A stretch of DNA of 64,000 nucleotides, from assembly GCF_034424805.1 (NCBI RefSeq), contig NZ_JAXOUF010000002.1:248001-312000 (forward strand). Reading direction: 5' to 3'. Below the pieces are notes generated by a model, which saw only the letters and a program-made list of their open reading frames with translations, made no database searches and was not told the origin of the DNA. Origin of the DNA: Labrys sedimenti (lineage in GTDB: Bacteria > Pseudomonadota > Alphaproteobacteria > Rhizobiales > Labraceae). The translations under genes and the position numbers were made by a program. Of the stretch, positions 8,174 to 16,080 are shown piece after piece. How positions within the stretch are numbered: position 1 is the first letter of the stretch; the number at the start of each line of letters is the position of its first letter.

Positions 8174-8952
8174 AGTGCTTCTCCTTCGCTGGGCTCGGCC
8201 AGCCGCAATTCAGCTACGAAATCATAGGTATCGCCCCGGTAGATCGACCGGGTGAATTCAACCACCTTACCGCTCGGCAGATACGAGACGCGCTCGATGT
8301 TGAGGCTGGCGGCTCCGGGAGGCACGCGCAGCAACTGGGCATCCTCCGGCCCGAGATTGGCGGCGGAGATGCGCTGGACGGCGCGCACCGGCTTGTTGCC
8401 GTACTCGGCAAGGGCGGCGTAGAGCGAGGAACCGACCGCTTCCGGGTTCGGCAGCAGCGAGGCCCCGATCGAGGCGCGTTCGATCGCGACGGCGGCTTCA
8501 TTGGCAAAGCGCAGGCGATTTACGCGTGCCACCATCTCGTTGGCGGTCAGGCCGAGAATCATCGTCTCTTGCGGTGAGGGTACATAGAGACCGCGCTCGA
8601 GCCAGACCGAGTGCACCAGCTTGCCGCGCCGTGCCATGTCTTCGGTGAAGGATGTCAGGCGCGACAGCGACTGCTCGACGCGTTCAACCCGCGGCGCCAC
8701 GAAGGTACCGGAACCGTGGCGCTGGATCAGCACCCCCTGTTCGACCAGGTTTTGCAGCGCCTTGCGCACGGTGACGCGTGAAATATCGGCCTTCATGGCG
8801 ATATCACGTTCGGAAGGGAGCGCGTCGCCGGCGGCCAGGACACCGTCCCGCACCGCTTCCTCGATCGATTTGCGCAATTGCAGATAGAGCGGCGCATTGC
8901 TGCCCTTGGCATCGGCGAGGGAACGGAAGATGAGGTCGACGGCGTCACTCAT
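8170..8952 (-). CDS. GntR family transcriptional regulator, HutC/UTRA type
   Basis: At 260 residues from the ATG at 8952 (MSDAVDLIFR), it has an N-terminal winged helix (APLYLQLRKSIEEAVRDG, LPSERDIAMKADISRVTVRKAL, GSGTFV) and a C-terminal UTRA effector domain ending EFTRSIYRGDTYDFVAEL. The open frame runs further upstream, but the extension is low-complexity and lacks support. HutC-family members such as NagR/YvoA and DasR sense phosphorylated amino sugars, which suits its place inside the amino-sugar operon. Likely targets are the mirrored sites between 9959 and 10104. Confidence 0.9.
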   Translation of the reverse strand: MSDAVDLIFRSLADAKGSNAPLYLQLRKSIEEAVRDGVLAAGDALPSERDIAMKADISRVTVRKALQNLVEQGVLIQRHGSGTFVAPRVERVEQSLSRLTSFTEDMARRGKLVHSVWLERGLYVPSPQETMILGLTANEMVARVNRLRFANEAAVAIERASIGASLLPNPEAVGSSLYAALAEYGNKPVRAVQRISAANLGPEDAQLLRVPPGAASLNIERVSYLPSGKVVEFTRSIYRGDTYDFVAELRLAEPSEGEAL

Positions 8953-9032
8953 GGCTTGCCTTTCCAAGCCGAATTCCCGGGCCTGTTCCTTATAGGAGGG
9001 CAAGAGTTCGGCGTAACTCAACGGCCTGGCGA

Positions 9033-9935
9033 TCATGGCTGCATCAGTCCCGGTTTGCCATCCGACAATGACCGCTCGAGGCCGAATAGTCGGGCAGCCA
9101 TGGATACTGCGCCTCCCAGCGCGTCCTGCAGAGGAGGCACGAGCCGCTCCCGGTGTTTCGGGGGCAGGCGAGGTCCGATCAGCGTTGCCAGGCCGCCCAA
9201 TAAGCAACGGGGTGTCGCATTGGCAAGCGCAAGCGCGTCCAGGGATGCCTCCACCGCTGAAACGGCCCGACCTACGATCCTCTCCGCCGCCGGGTCGCCG
9301 CGATCGAGATAGTCGAAGATCATCGGTGCGAAGGTGCCGAAATCACGCGGCTGGGCGGATTTGGTGAACTCGACGATCGCCTGTGGATCGTTGTGATGTG
9401 CCGCCAGCACGGCGGCCAGCAGAGGCGTGAGAGGAGCCGTGCCGTCATGGGCGAGCAGCGTCTCCTCGAGCAGATCGCGCCCGATCCGTGCGCCGCTGCC
9501 CTGGTCGCCGAGCAGGAAGCCCCAGCCGCCGAGGCGGCGGATCTCGCCCGACTGGCGCGCCAGATAGTGGCTGCCCGTGCCCAGGATGCCGATGGCGCCG
9601 TCTCCCGCGCCGATCGCGCCTTCCAGGGCGATGAGCACGTCGGACTCGATCAGGCAGCGGTGAAAGGGCAGGCGAGTGCGCAGCTCGGCGGCATAGGTTC
9701 CGATATTGGCGCCCGCCAGGCCGAGCACGACGGGGGTGTCGGGAATATGGGCCGGATCCTGGCCGGCGGTGGCGAAGGCCTGGCCGACGGCTGCCATGAT
9801 GCTCTCGCATGCTCCGTTCAAATCCGTGCGGATATTGGCCGACCCGACCTTGGCGCGGCCGATGATCTGGCTTTGGGCTGTCGCGAGCGCCGCCCTGCAG
9901 CTTGTGCCTCCGCCATCGACGCCAAGGATCATCAT
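9033..9935 (-). CDS. BadF/BadG/BcrA/BcrD-type ATPase, probable GlcNAc/glucosamine kinase
   Basis: A 300-residue ASKHA-fold kinase. The N-terminal MMILGVDGGGTSCRA is the phosphate-1 loop; VLGLAGANIGTY, ALEGAIGAGDGAIGILGTGSHY and GGWGFLLGDQGSGARIGRDLL follow the pattern of N-acetylglucosamine/glucosamine kinases (GspK type). It would phosphorylate imported amino sugar before the deacetylase and deaminase act. GGGAGGA lies about 8 nt upstream of the first of two adjacent ATGs (9935), so I trimmed the longer frame to it. It is the first gene of the minus-strand operon. Confidence 0.87.
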   Translation of the reverse strand: MMILGVDGGGTSCRAALATAQSQIIGRAKVGSANIRTDLNGACESIMAAVGQAFATAGQDPAHIPDTPVVLGLAGANIGTYAAELRTRLPFHRCLIESDVLIALEGAIGAGDGAIGILGTGSHYLARQSGEIRRLGGWGFLLGDQGSGARIGRDLLEETLLAHDGTAPLTPLLAAVLAAHHNDPQAIVEFTKSAQPRDFGTFAPMIFDYLDRGDPAAERIVGRAVSAVEASLDALALANATPRCLLGGLATLIGPRLPPKHRERLVPPLQDALGGAVSMAARLFGLERSLSDGKPGLMQP

Positions 9936-9958
9936 TGTAGTGTCCTCCCTATACGAAA

Positions 9959-9986
9959 ACAATACCAATAAGCTACCACTCGTCAA
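9959..9986 (-). promoter_or_regulatory. Promoter/operator of the kinase-GntR-deaminase-nagA operon
   Basis: On the minus strand TTGACG, a 16-bp spacer and TATTGT form a sigma70-like promoter. The spacer begins AGTGGTA and ends TTGG. It matches the plus-strand promoter at 10077-10104 at 18 of the 22 bases from AGTGGT to TATTGT. The expected transcript would start close to 9952, giving a short leader before the start codon at 9935. Confidence 0.55.
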
Positions 9987-10071
9987 GAGGCATTCTGGGC
10001 AAAAAATTTAAACTAAACAAAATCAGGTACTTACATGAAATATGACAACTTGGAGAGAAAAGTTATGTGAG

Positions 10072-10104
10072 ACCACTAGACAAGTGGTATTTATTTGGTA
10101 TTGT
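10072..10104 (+). promoter_or_regulatory. Promoter/operator of the sugar ABC transporter
   Basis: TAGACA (10077-10082), a 16-bp spacer and TATTGT (10099-10104) form the promoter. The perfect inverted repeat ACCACT-N5-AGTGGT (10072-10088) covers the -35. The part CTAGACAAGT resembles the right half of the DasR/NagR-type operator. Repression by the HutC-type regulator encoded at 8170-8952 is inferred. Confidence 0.5.
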
Positions 10105-10307
10105 CCGGCGCATCGGGGAGGCGGGGTCGGACCTAGGCCGGCGCTGCCGAGCGGAGGCCTGCGGGCGTGCAGGTTCTTCGGGTCTCCGGGCAGCAGACCA
10201 GTTGCCGGCCGGGAAAGGCTGCATGAGCGGCGCATCCCGGTGGAGTTGGATACCGCAAGGTTGACCAGAGCCGGCCCGGGCAGTGGCCGGTACAGGGAGG
10301 AAGACGG

Positions 10308-11564
10308 ATGAAGAAGCGACTTTTGACGGCCCTATTCCTGGGCACTACTTTTCTCAGCGCGACGGCCGCCTGGGCCGAGGACGCTACCCTCACCATCGAA
10401 AGCTGGCGCAATGACGATCTTGCCATCTGGCAGGAAAAGCTGATCCCGGCCTTCGAGAAGGCCAATCCCGGCATCAAGGTGAACTTCACCCCGTCGGCGC
10501 CGCCGGAATATAATGCCGCGCTCAACGCCAAGCTTGATGCCGGAACCGCCGGCGATGTGATCGCCTGCCGTCCTTTCGATGCCTCGCTCGAGCTCTACAA
10601 GAAGGGCCAGCTGACGGATCTGTCGACCCTGCCGGGCATGGACAATTTCACCGACACGTCCAAGTCTGCCTGGCAGACCGACGACGGCAAGGCCACATTC
10701 TGCGTGCCGGTCGCCTCGGTGATCCACGGCTTCATCTACAACAAGGATGCCTTCGACAAGCTCGGTCTCAAACCGCCGCAGACCGAAGAGGAATTCTTTG
10801 CCACCCTCGACAAGATCAAGGCGGATGGCACCTATGTTCCGATGGCGATGGGCACCAAGGATCTGTGGGAAGCGGCCACGATGGGCTACCAGAACATCGG
10901 CCCGAACTACTGGAAGGGCGAGGACGGCCGTCTGGCGCTGATCAAGGGCTCGCAGAAGCTGACGGACGCCGATTGGGTCGAGCCCTTCGTCACGCTGGCC
11001 AAGTGGAAGTCCTATCTGGGCGATGGTTTCGAAGCGCAGACCTACCCCGACAGCCAGAACCTGTTCACCCTCGGCCGCGCCGCCATCTATCCGGCAGGTT
11101 CCTGGGAGATCTCCCCGTTCGGCGCGCAGGCCCAGTTCAAGATGGGCGCCTTCTCGCCGCCCGTGCGCAAGGCCGGCGACACCTGCTATATCTCCGACCA
11201 TAACGATATCGGCTTCGGCCTGAACGCCAAGAGCAAGAACCCGGAAGCAGCTAAGAAGCTGCTGGCCTGGATCGCCTCGCCTGAATTCGCCACGCTCTAC
11301 GCCAATGCTTTGCCGGGCTTCTTCAGCCTCGCCAAGAGCGAGGTGAAGCTCGAAAATCCGCTGGCGCAGGAATTCGTGTCCTGGCGCAACAAGTGCAAGT
11401 CGACCATCCGCTCGACCTACAAGATCCTGTCGCGCGGCACGCCCAATCTCGAGAACGAGACCTGGGTGGAATCCGCCAATGTGATCAACGGCGTCGACAC
11501 GCCGCAAGCTGCTGCCGAGAAGCTCCAGAAGGGGCTCGACAGCTGGTATAAGCCGGCTAAATAA
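10308..11564 (+). CDS. Sugar ABC transporter substrate-binding protein
   Basis: A 418-residue family-1 extracellular solute-binding protein. The signal peptide MKKRLLTALFLGTTFLSATAAWA probably ends at AWA/ED. The mature part has the usual TLTIESWRNDD start, AFEKANPGIKVNF and YNKDAFDKLGL. The SD GGGAGGAAG precedes the ATG. It would capture a carbohydrate in the periplasm for the permeases and ATPase downstream. Divergence from the nagA operon suggests GlcNAc, glucosamine or a chito-oligosaccharide; the ligand is inferred only from context. Confidence 0.9.
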   Translation: MKKRLLTALFLGTTFLSATAAWAEDATLTIESWRNDDLAIWQEKLIPAFEKANPGIKVNFTPSAPPEYNAALNAKLDAGTAGDVIACRPFDASLELYKKGQLTDLSTLPGMDNFTDTSKSAWQTDDGKATFCVPVASVIHGFIYNKDAFDKLGLKPPQTEEEFFATLDKIKADGTYVPMAMGTKDLWEAATMGYQNIGPNYWKGEDGRLALIKGSQKLTDADWVEPFVTLAKWKSYLGDGFEAQTYPDSQNLFTLGRAAIYPAGSWEISPFGAQAQFKMGAFSPPVRKAGDTCYISDHNDIGFGLNAKSKNPEAAKKLLAWIASPEFATLYANALPGFFSLAKSEVKLENPLAQEFVSWRNKCKSTIRSTYKILSRGTPNLENETWVESANVINGVDTPQAAAEKLQKGLDSWYKPAK

Positions 11565-11573
11565 GATCGGCTC

Positions 11574-11599
11574 GGCCGCGCCTCGATGACGGCGCGGCC
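11574..11599 (+). other. Stem-loop between binding-protein and permease genes
   Basis: GGCCGCGCC pairs perfectly with GGCGCGGCC around an 8-nt loop, 10 nt after the binding-protein stop. No U-tract follows. Such hairpins commonly stabilise the upstream mRNA segment and attenuate expression of the permease genes, giving excess binding protein. Confidence 0.55.
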
Positions 11600-11656
11600 A
11601 TCCTCCCCCTCATCGCCATCTCCGACAACAGCAACGCACATGCGAGGATTGCTGCA

Positions 11657-12589
11657 ATGTCTCTCGAAGATTCACCAAGTAGAAAAGCGTTCCGCTGGCA
11701 CATTCCGGTTTTCCTGGCGCCGGCCGTCATCATCTACACGCTCGTGATGATCCTGCCGCTGATCGGTACCCTGCAGTTTTCGCTGTTCCGGACCGTCGAT
11801 GGTGTGTCGCATTTCGCGGGGCTCGACAATTTCCGCACGCTGTTCGGCGATCCGCGCTGGGCCTCCAGCTTCTGGAACGCCCTGCGCAACAATTGCTGGT
11901 TCTTCCTCATCCACATGGTGGTGCAGAACCCGATCGGCGTCGTGCTGGCGGCGCTGCTCTCCCATCCCAAGCTGCGCTTCGCCGCCTTCTACCGCACGGC
12001 GATCTTCATTCCGACCGTGCTGTCCTTCGTGATCGTCGGCTTCGTGTGGAAGCTGATCCTTTCCCCGCTCTGGGGCGTGGCGCCCTCGATGCTCGACCTG
12101 ATCGGCCTCAAGAGCTGGTTCACGCCGCTGCTCGGCAAGGAAGCCTATGCGCTGACCACGCTCGGCCTCGTCTCGGTCTGGCAGTTCGTGGGCATTCCGA
12201 TGATGCTGATCTATGCCGCCCTGCTGTCGATCCCCGACGAGGTGATCGAGGCGGCCGAGATGGACGGTATCACCGGCATCGCCCAGTTCTGGAAGATCAA
12301 GCTGCCGCTGATCCTGCCTTCGATCGGTATCATCTCGATCCTGACCTTCGTCGGCAACTTCAATGCCTTCGACCTGATCTATTCGGCACAGGGCGCGCTG
12401 GCCGGGCCGAACTACGCCACCGACATTCTCGGTACCTTCCTCTACCGCACCTTCTTCGGCTTCCAGCTGCAGCTCGGCGATCCGAACATGGGCGCCACCA
12501 TCGCCTCCATGATGTTCTTCATCATCCTGGCCGGCGTGTGCGTCTACCTCTTCGCTATCCAGACGCGGCTGCGGCGGTATCAGTTCTGA
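11657..12589 (+). CDS. Sugar ABC transporter permease (MalF/UgpA-like)
   Basis: A 310-residue inner-membrane permease with about six hydrophobic segments. The cytoplasmic EAA loop is visible in LLSIPDEVIEAAEMDGITGIAQFWKIKLPLILPSIG, which contacts the ATPase. It belongs to the carbohydrate-uptake CUT1 class and forms a heterodimer with the next gene's product. It lies 10 bp upstream of the second permease. Confidence 0.93.
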   Translation: MSLEDSPSRKAFRWHIPVFLAPAVIIYTLVMILPLIGTLQFSLFRTVDGVSHFAGLDNFRTLFGDPRWASSFWNALRNNCWFFLIHMVVQNPIGVVLAALLSHPKLRFAAFYRTAIFIPTVLSFVIVGFVWKLILSPLWGVAPSMLDLIGLKSWFTPLLGKEAYALTTLGLVSVWQFVGIPMMLIYAALLSIPDEVIEAAEMDGITGIAQFWKIKLPLILPSIGIISILTFVGNFNAFDLIYSAQGALAGPNYATDILGTFLYRTFFGFQLQLGDPNMGATIASMMFFIILAGVCVYLFAIQTRLRRYQF

Positions 12590-12599
12590 GGAGATCGAC

Positions 12600-13439
12600 A
12601 TGAGCAAAGCTACGCACTCACCGGCCCGGTCGATCGCCGCCCACGCGGTGCTGATCGCCTACACCGTGATCGCCCTGTTCCCGGTGATCCTGATCCTGAT
12701 CAACTCCTTCAAGTCGAGGGATGCGATCTTCCGCTCGCCCCTGACACCGCCGGGGCCGGCGACCTTCGATGCCATCGGCTACAAGACCGTGCTCGCCCAG
12801 GGCGACTTCTTCCTCTACTTCCAGAACAGCATGATCGTCACGGTGGTCTCCCTGTTCTTCGTGCTGCTGCTCGGCGGCATGGCGGCCTTCGCGCTGGCCG
12901 AGTACCGCTTCAGGGGCAATACGCTGATGGGGCTTTATCTGGCTCTGGGCATCATGATCCCGATCAGGCTCGGCACCGTCGCCATCCTGCAGCTCATGGT
13001 CGCCACGGGCCTGGTCAACACGCTGACGGCCCTCATCCTGGTCTATACGGCGCAGGGCTTGCCGCTGGCGGTGTTTATCCTGTCCGAGTTCATGAAGCAG
13101 GTCTCGGACGATCTCAAGAATGCCGGTCGCATCGACGGATTGTCGGAGTACCGCATCTTCTTCCGCCTCGTCCTGCCGCTGGTGCGGCCGGCCATGGCCA
13201 CCGTCGCGGTCTTCACCATGATCCCGATCTGGAACGATCTGTGGTTCCCGCTGATCCTGGCACCGGGCGAAAAGACCAAGACCATCACGCTCGGCACCCA
13301 GGTCTTCATCGGGCAGTTCGTCACCAACTGGAATGCCGTGCTGGCGGCACTGTCGCTCGCCATCCTGCCGGTGCTGGTGCTCTATGTGATCTTCTCGCGG
13401 CAACTCATCCGCGGCATCACCTCGGGCGCCGTCAAGTAG
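12600..13439 (+). CDS. Sugar ABC transporter permease (MalG/UgpE-like)
   Basis: A 279-residue CUT1-class permease. The N-terminal segment (IAYTVIALFPVILILINSFKS), several further membrane spans and the EAA loop SDDLKNAGRIDGLSEYRIFFRLVLPLVRPAM are typical of MalG-like partners. The SD GAGGAG precedes the ATG closely. The ATPase gene follows after a gap filled largely by a RIME-like repeat. Confidence 0.93.
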   Translation: MSKATHSPARSIAAHAVLIAYTVIALFPVILILINSFKSRDAIFRSPLTPPGPATFDAIGYKTVLAQGDFFLYFQNSMIVTVVSLFFVLLLGGMAAFALAEYRFRGNTLMGLYLALGIMIPIRLGTVAILQLMVATGLVNTLTALILVYTAQGLPLAVFILSEFMKQVSDDLKNAGRIDGLSEYRIFFRLVLPLVRPAMATVAVFTMIPIWNDLWFPLILAPGEKTKTITLGTQVFIGQFVTNWNAVLAALSLAILPVLVLYVIFSRQLIRGITSGAVK

Positions 13440-13555
13440 CGGCCCAGTATTGAGCCGGCTTACGGCGGCCGGCTCCCCTCAAACGGCAATGAAACCTCAT
13501 CACCGTCCGCGGCAAGCGGATGAAGAAGCGCGCGTGCGTCCCACAGGCAAATCAT

Positions 13556-13656
13556 GAGCAAAGCGCGTCCAGACGCAAACGCACTTTGCTCAAGCTCATC
13601 ATTTGAACGCGTCTTGGCGATTCTCGGTGAAACCGCCAAATCGCAAAACGCTATAG
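13556..13656 (-). repeat. RIME-like two-hairpin repeat, copy A
   Basis: This copy is in minus orientation relative to the copy at 39147-39250. One palindrome has arms GAGCAAAG...CTTTGCTC. The other pairs GGCGATT with the later AATCGC. The end GCAAAACGCTATAG is diagnostic. It lies in the 227-bp gap inside the sugar-transporter operon, between permease and ATPase genes, 10 bp upstream of the ATPase start. Confidence 0.75.
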
Positions 13657-13666
13657 GGGAAGTATC

Positions 13667-14668
13667 ATGGGTTCGCTGAATATCGAGAATGTGAAGAAAT
13701 CGTTCGGTTCGGTCGATATCCTCAAGGGGATCAACCTCGAAGTTGCCGACGGCGAGTTCGTCGTCTTTGTGGGGCCGTCGGGCTGCGGCAAGTCCACGCT
13801 GCTGCGCATCATCGCGGGGCTCGAGGACACCACCTCCGGCGCCGTCAGGATCGACGGCCAGCGCGTAAACGACGTGCCGCCGGCCAAGCGTGGCATCGCC
13901 ATGGTGTTCCAGAGCTATGCGCTCTATCCCCACCTCACCGTGCGCAACAATATGGGCCTGGGCCTCAAGCAGGCCGGCGAGGCGGCGGCCGAGATCGACA
14001 AGCGCATCAAGGCTTCCTCGGCCATGCTCGCGCTCGAACCCTATCTGGACCGCCGGCCGTCCGAACTCTCCGGTGGCCAGCGCCAGCGCGTCGCCATCGG
14101 TCGCGCCGTGGTGCGCGAGCCCAAGCTCTTCCTGTTCGACGAGCCCCTGTCCAACCTCGACGCGGCTCTGCGCGTCAACACCCGCATTGAGATCGCCCAG
14201 CTCCACCAGCGCCTCAAATCGACGATGATCTATGTGACGCATGACCAGGTCGAGGCCATGACGCTGGCCGACAAGATCGTGGTGCTGAATGCCGGCCATA
14301 TCGAGCAGGTCGGCGCTCCCATGCATCTCTACAACGACCCCGACAACACTTTCGTCGCCGGCTTCATCGGCTCGCCCAAGATGAACTTCGTCGATGGCGG
14401 GCGCCTTGGCGAGAGCGTCAAGACGATCGGCGTGCGGCCCGAGCATGTCACCGTCAGCCGGGAGACCGGCGACTGGAAGGGCACTGTCGTCTATGCCGAG
14501 CATCTGGGTGCCGACACCTATCTCTATCTCGATACCGAGAAGGCCGGCTCGATCACCGTGCGGCTCTCCGGCGAGTATCAGGTCGAACCCGGCGCCACCA
14601 TCTACGCCACGCCCGATGCGACGAGGACCTTGCGCTTCGACGAGAACGGCAAGCGCCTGCGCGGCTGA
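13667..14668 (+). CDS. Sugar ABC transporter ATP-binding protein (MalK/UgpC-like)
   Basis: A 333-residue ATPase with Walker A GPSGCGKST, Q-loop VFQSYALYPHLTV, signature LSGGQRQR, Walker B LFLFDEP, H-loop THDQVEAM, and a C-terminal TOBE/OB regulatory domain (GVRPEHVTV). It energises the two CUT1 permeases upstream. It is slightly shorter than typical MalK proteins (about 360-370). It may be translated from read-through transcription across the repeat in front of it. Confidence 0.93.
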   Translation: MGSLNIENVKKSFGSVDILKGINLEVADGEFVVFVGPSGCGKSTLLRIIAGLEDTTSGAVRIDGQRVNDVPPAKRGIAMVFQSYALYPHLTVRNNMGLGLKQAGEAAAEIDKRIKASSAMLALEPYLDRRPSELSGGQRQRVAIGRAVVREPKLFLFDEPLSNLDAALRVNTRIEIAQLHQRLKSTMIYVTHDQVEAMTLADKIVVLNAGHIEQVGAPMHLYNDPDNTFVAGFIGSPKMNFVDGGRLGESVKTIGVRPEHVTVSRETGDWKGTVVYAEHLGADTYLYLDTEKAGSITVRLSGEYQVEPGATIYATPDATRTLRFDENGKRLRG

Positions 14669-14679
14669 GGCGCGGTTCG

Positions 14680-14705
14680 GTGTGCCGGTCTTCAGACCGG
14701 CATAC
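14680..14705 (+). terminator. Hairpin after the sugar-transporter operon
   Basis: GTGTGCCGGTCT and AGACCGGCATAC form a 12-bp hairpin (one G-T pair) with a 2-nt TC gap, starting 12 nt after the ATPase stop. No U-tract follows. Its sequence resembles one arm of the inverted element at 48867-48938, so it may be a solitary half of that class. Confidence 0.5.
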
Positions 14706-14728
14706 GGACCCGCCGTCGTTTCCCGTAC

Positions 14729-14754
14729 ATGTAGACAAAACATTCATTGTGGAC
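14729..14754 (+). promoter_or_regulatory. Tandem TGTRGAC sites before the M20 amidohydrolase
   Basis: ATGTAGAC (14729) and TTGTGGAC (14747) are direct repeats with an 18-bp period, followed by GTCTA (14761-14765), the inverse of the core. The same pair with the same 18-bp period occurs at 15947 and 15965, before the YheO-like regulator. This suggests a shared operator. The binding protein is unknown; the YheO-like regulator is the local candidate. Confidence 0.4.
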
Positions 14755-14782
14755 TAATTCGTCTATGCTTGCCATTTGACGG

Positions 14783-15958
14783 ATGAATCCTGCAATGACC
14801 GACATCGTCGAAGATGCCCTGCCTCGCCTGGTCGCAATGCGGCATGACCTGCATCGCCATCCGGAGATCTCCCGCGAAGAGGCCTGGACCTCGGCGTTCG
14901 TTGCCGAACGCCTGACCGAAATGGGAATTCCCGTCCATACCGGCGTCGGCGGCTATGGCGTCGTCGGCGTCGTCCAGGGGAGCGGGGAAGGGCCCGGCGT
15001 GGCCCTTCGTGCCGACATGGATGCCCTCGCCATGGATGAGCACAACACCTTCGACCATTGCTCGCAGATCCCCGGCGCCATGCATGCCTGCGGCCATGAT
15101 GGCCACATGACCATGCTTCTGGGGGCGGCGTCCTATCTCTCGCTCACCCGCCATTTCCGGGGGACGGTCTACCTGGTGTTCCAGCCGGCGGAGGAGCGCT
15201 ATGGCGGCGCCCAACTCATGTTGGATGCCGGCCTGCTCGAGCGTTTCCCCGCGCGCAATATTTTCGGCCTGCACAACTGGCCGGATGCGCCGGCCGGCGA
15301 GGTCATCGTCCATGATGGTCCGGTGATGGCAGGCGCGGGGGAATTCACCCTGAAGTTCAAGGCGGCCGGCGGCCACGCCGCCATGCCGCACATGACCGGC
15401 GATCCCGTCCTGGCCGGCAGCCATTTCGTCACCGGTATCCAGCAGGCAGTGGGCCGCGCCGTCAACCCGCTCGAGGCCGCCGTCGTTACCGTCGGTTCGT
15501 TCCAGGGCGGCTTCGCCCAGAACGTGATTTCGCGCGAGGCCACTTTGGCCGGCACCTTCCGTGGCCTGCGCCCGGAGATCCTGGCCCTGTTGAGGGGGCG
15601 GGTCGAGGAGATTGCTCAGTCTGCTGCCAGGATCGCTGCGACCGAGGTCGAGATCGGTTTCGACGACCTGCCGAGCCCGCCCGTGGTCAACACGCCGGCC
15701 GAAGCCGAGATCATGCGACTAGCTGCGCGCTCGCTGCCCGGCGGCCCCGCCTTGCATGTCGGCGTGCCGACCATGGCGGGCGACGATTTCGGCGCCTTCC
15801 TCGAGCACCTGCCTGGCGCCTATGCCTGGATCGGCAATGGTCCGTCGGAGCGGAATGGCCGGCTTCACCAGCCCGATTACGATTTCAACGACGCCATCAT
15901 CGGCACCGGCGTCCGCCTGCTTTCGGCCACGGCGGAACAGGCATTGTTGTGGACATAA
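14783..15958 (+). CDS. M20 family metallo-amidohydrolase
   Basis: A 391-residue member of the aminoacylase/hippurate hydrolase/IAA-amino-acid hydrolase group. Motifs are MRHDLHRHPEIS, ALRADMDALAMDE, MHACGHDGHM (metal ligands), FQPAEERYGGA (Glu pair), GLHNWPDAPAGE and GDDFGAFLEHLPG. It hydrolyses an N-acyl amino acid or related amide in the cytoplasm. The start may be ATG 14783 or ATG 14795; neither has a strong SD. It precedes a regulator-lyase-ABC-transporter cluster, which suggests it releases an amino acid from an acylated or amidated compound. Confidence 0.88.
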   Translation: MNPAMTDIVEDALPRLVAMRHDLHRHPEISREEAWTSAFVAERLTEMGIPVHTGVGGYGVVGVVQGSGEGPGVALRADMDALAMDEHNTFDHCSQIPGAMHACGHDGHMTMLLGAASYLSLTRHFRGTVYLVFQPAEERYGGAQLMLDAGLLERFPARNIFGLHNWPDAPAGEVIVHDGPVMAGAGEFTLKFKAAGGHAAMPHMTGDPVLAGSHFVTGIQQAVGRAVNPLEAAVVTVGSFQGGFAQNVISREATLAGTFRGLRPEILALLRGRVEEIAQSAARIAATEVEIGFDDLPSPPVVNTPAEAEIMRLAARSLPGGPALHVGVPTMAGDDFGAFLEHLPGAYAWIGNGPSERNGRLHQPDYDFNDAIIGTGVRLLSATAEQALLWT

Positions 15959-15972
15959 AATCTCTTGTAGAC
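15947..15972 (+). promoter_or_regulatory. Tandem TGTRGAC sites before the YheO-like regulator
   Basis: TTGTGGAC (15947-15954) and TTGTAGAC (15965-15972) repeat the arrangement seen at 14729-14754. The first overlaps the last codons of the amidohydrolase. The placement suggests control of the regulator-OCD-transporter operon. Confidence 0.4.
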
Positions 15973-16080
15973 TTTTTTGTTCTCGTGACATAAAGGGTGC
16001 GACCAAGGTGGTGATGGCATGGCGAGCTTCATCGAGAAGCCCGCCAATCGTCGCGGATAGGGGATGGACGCTTGGATCGG

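Larger units (their letters stand above)
9936..10307. other. Divergent control region of the amino-sugar operon and transporter
   Basis: This 372-bp gene-free stretch holds two outward-facing promoter/operators (9959-9986 and 10072-10104). It also gives a GC-rich leader of roughly 200 nt before the binding-protein gene. I see no ORF or recognisable riboswitch in the leader. Confidence 0.6.

Noticed and set aside
15947..16080. Riboswitch before the YheO-like regulator
   Set aside because: No conserved secondary structure is apparent; the notable feature is a pair of short direct repeats, which fits a DNA operator better.
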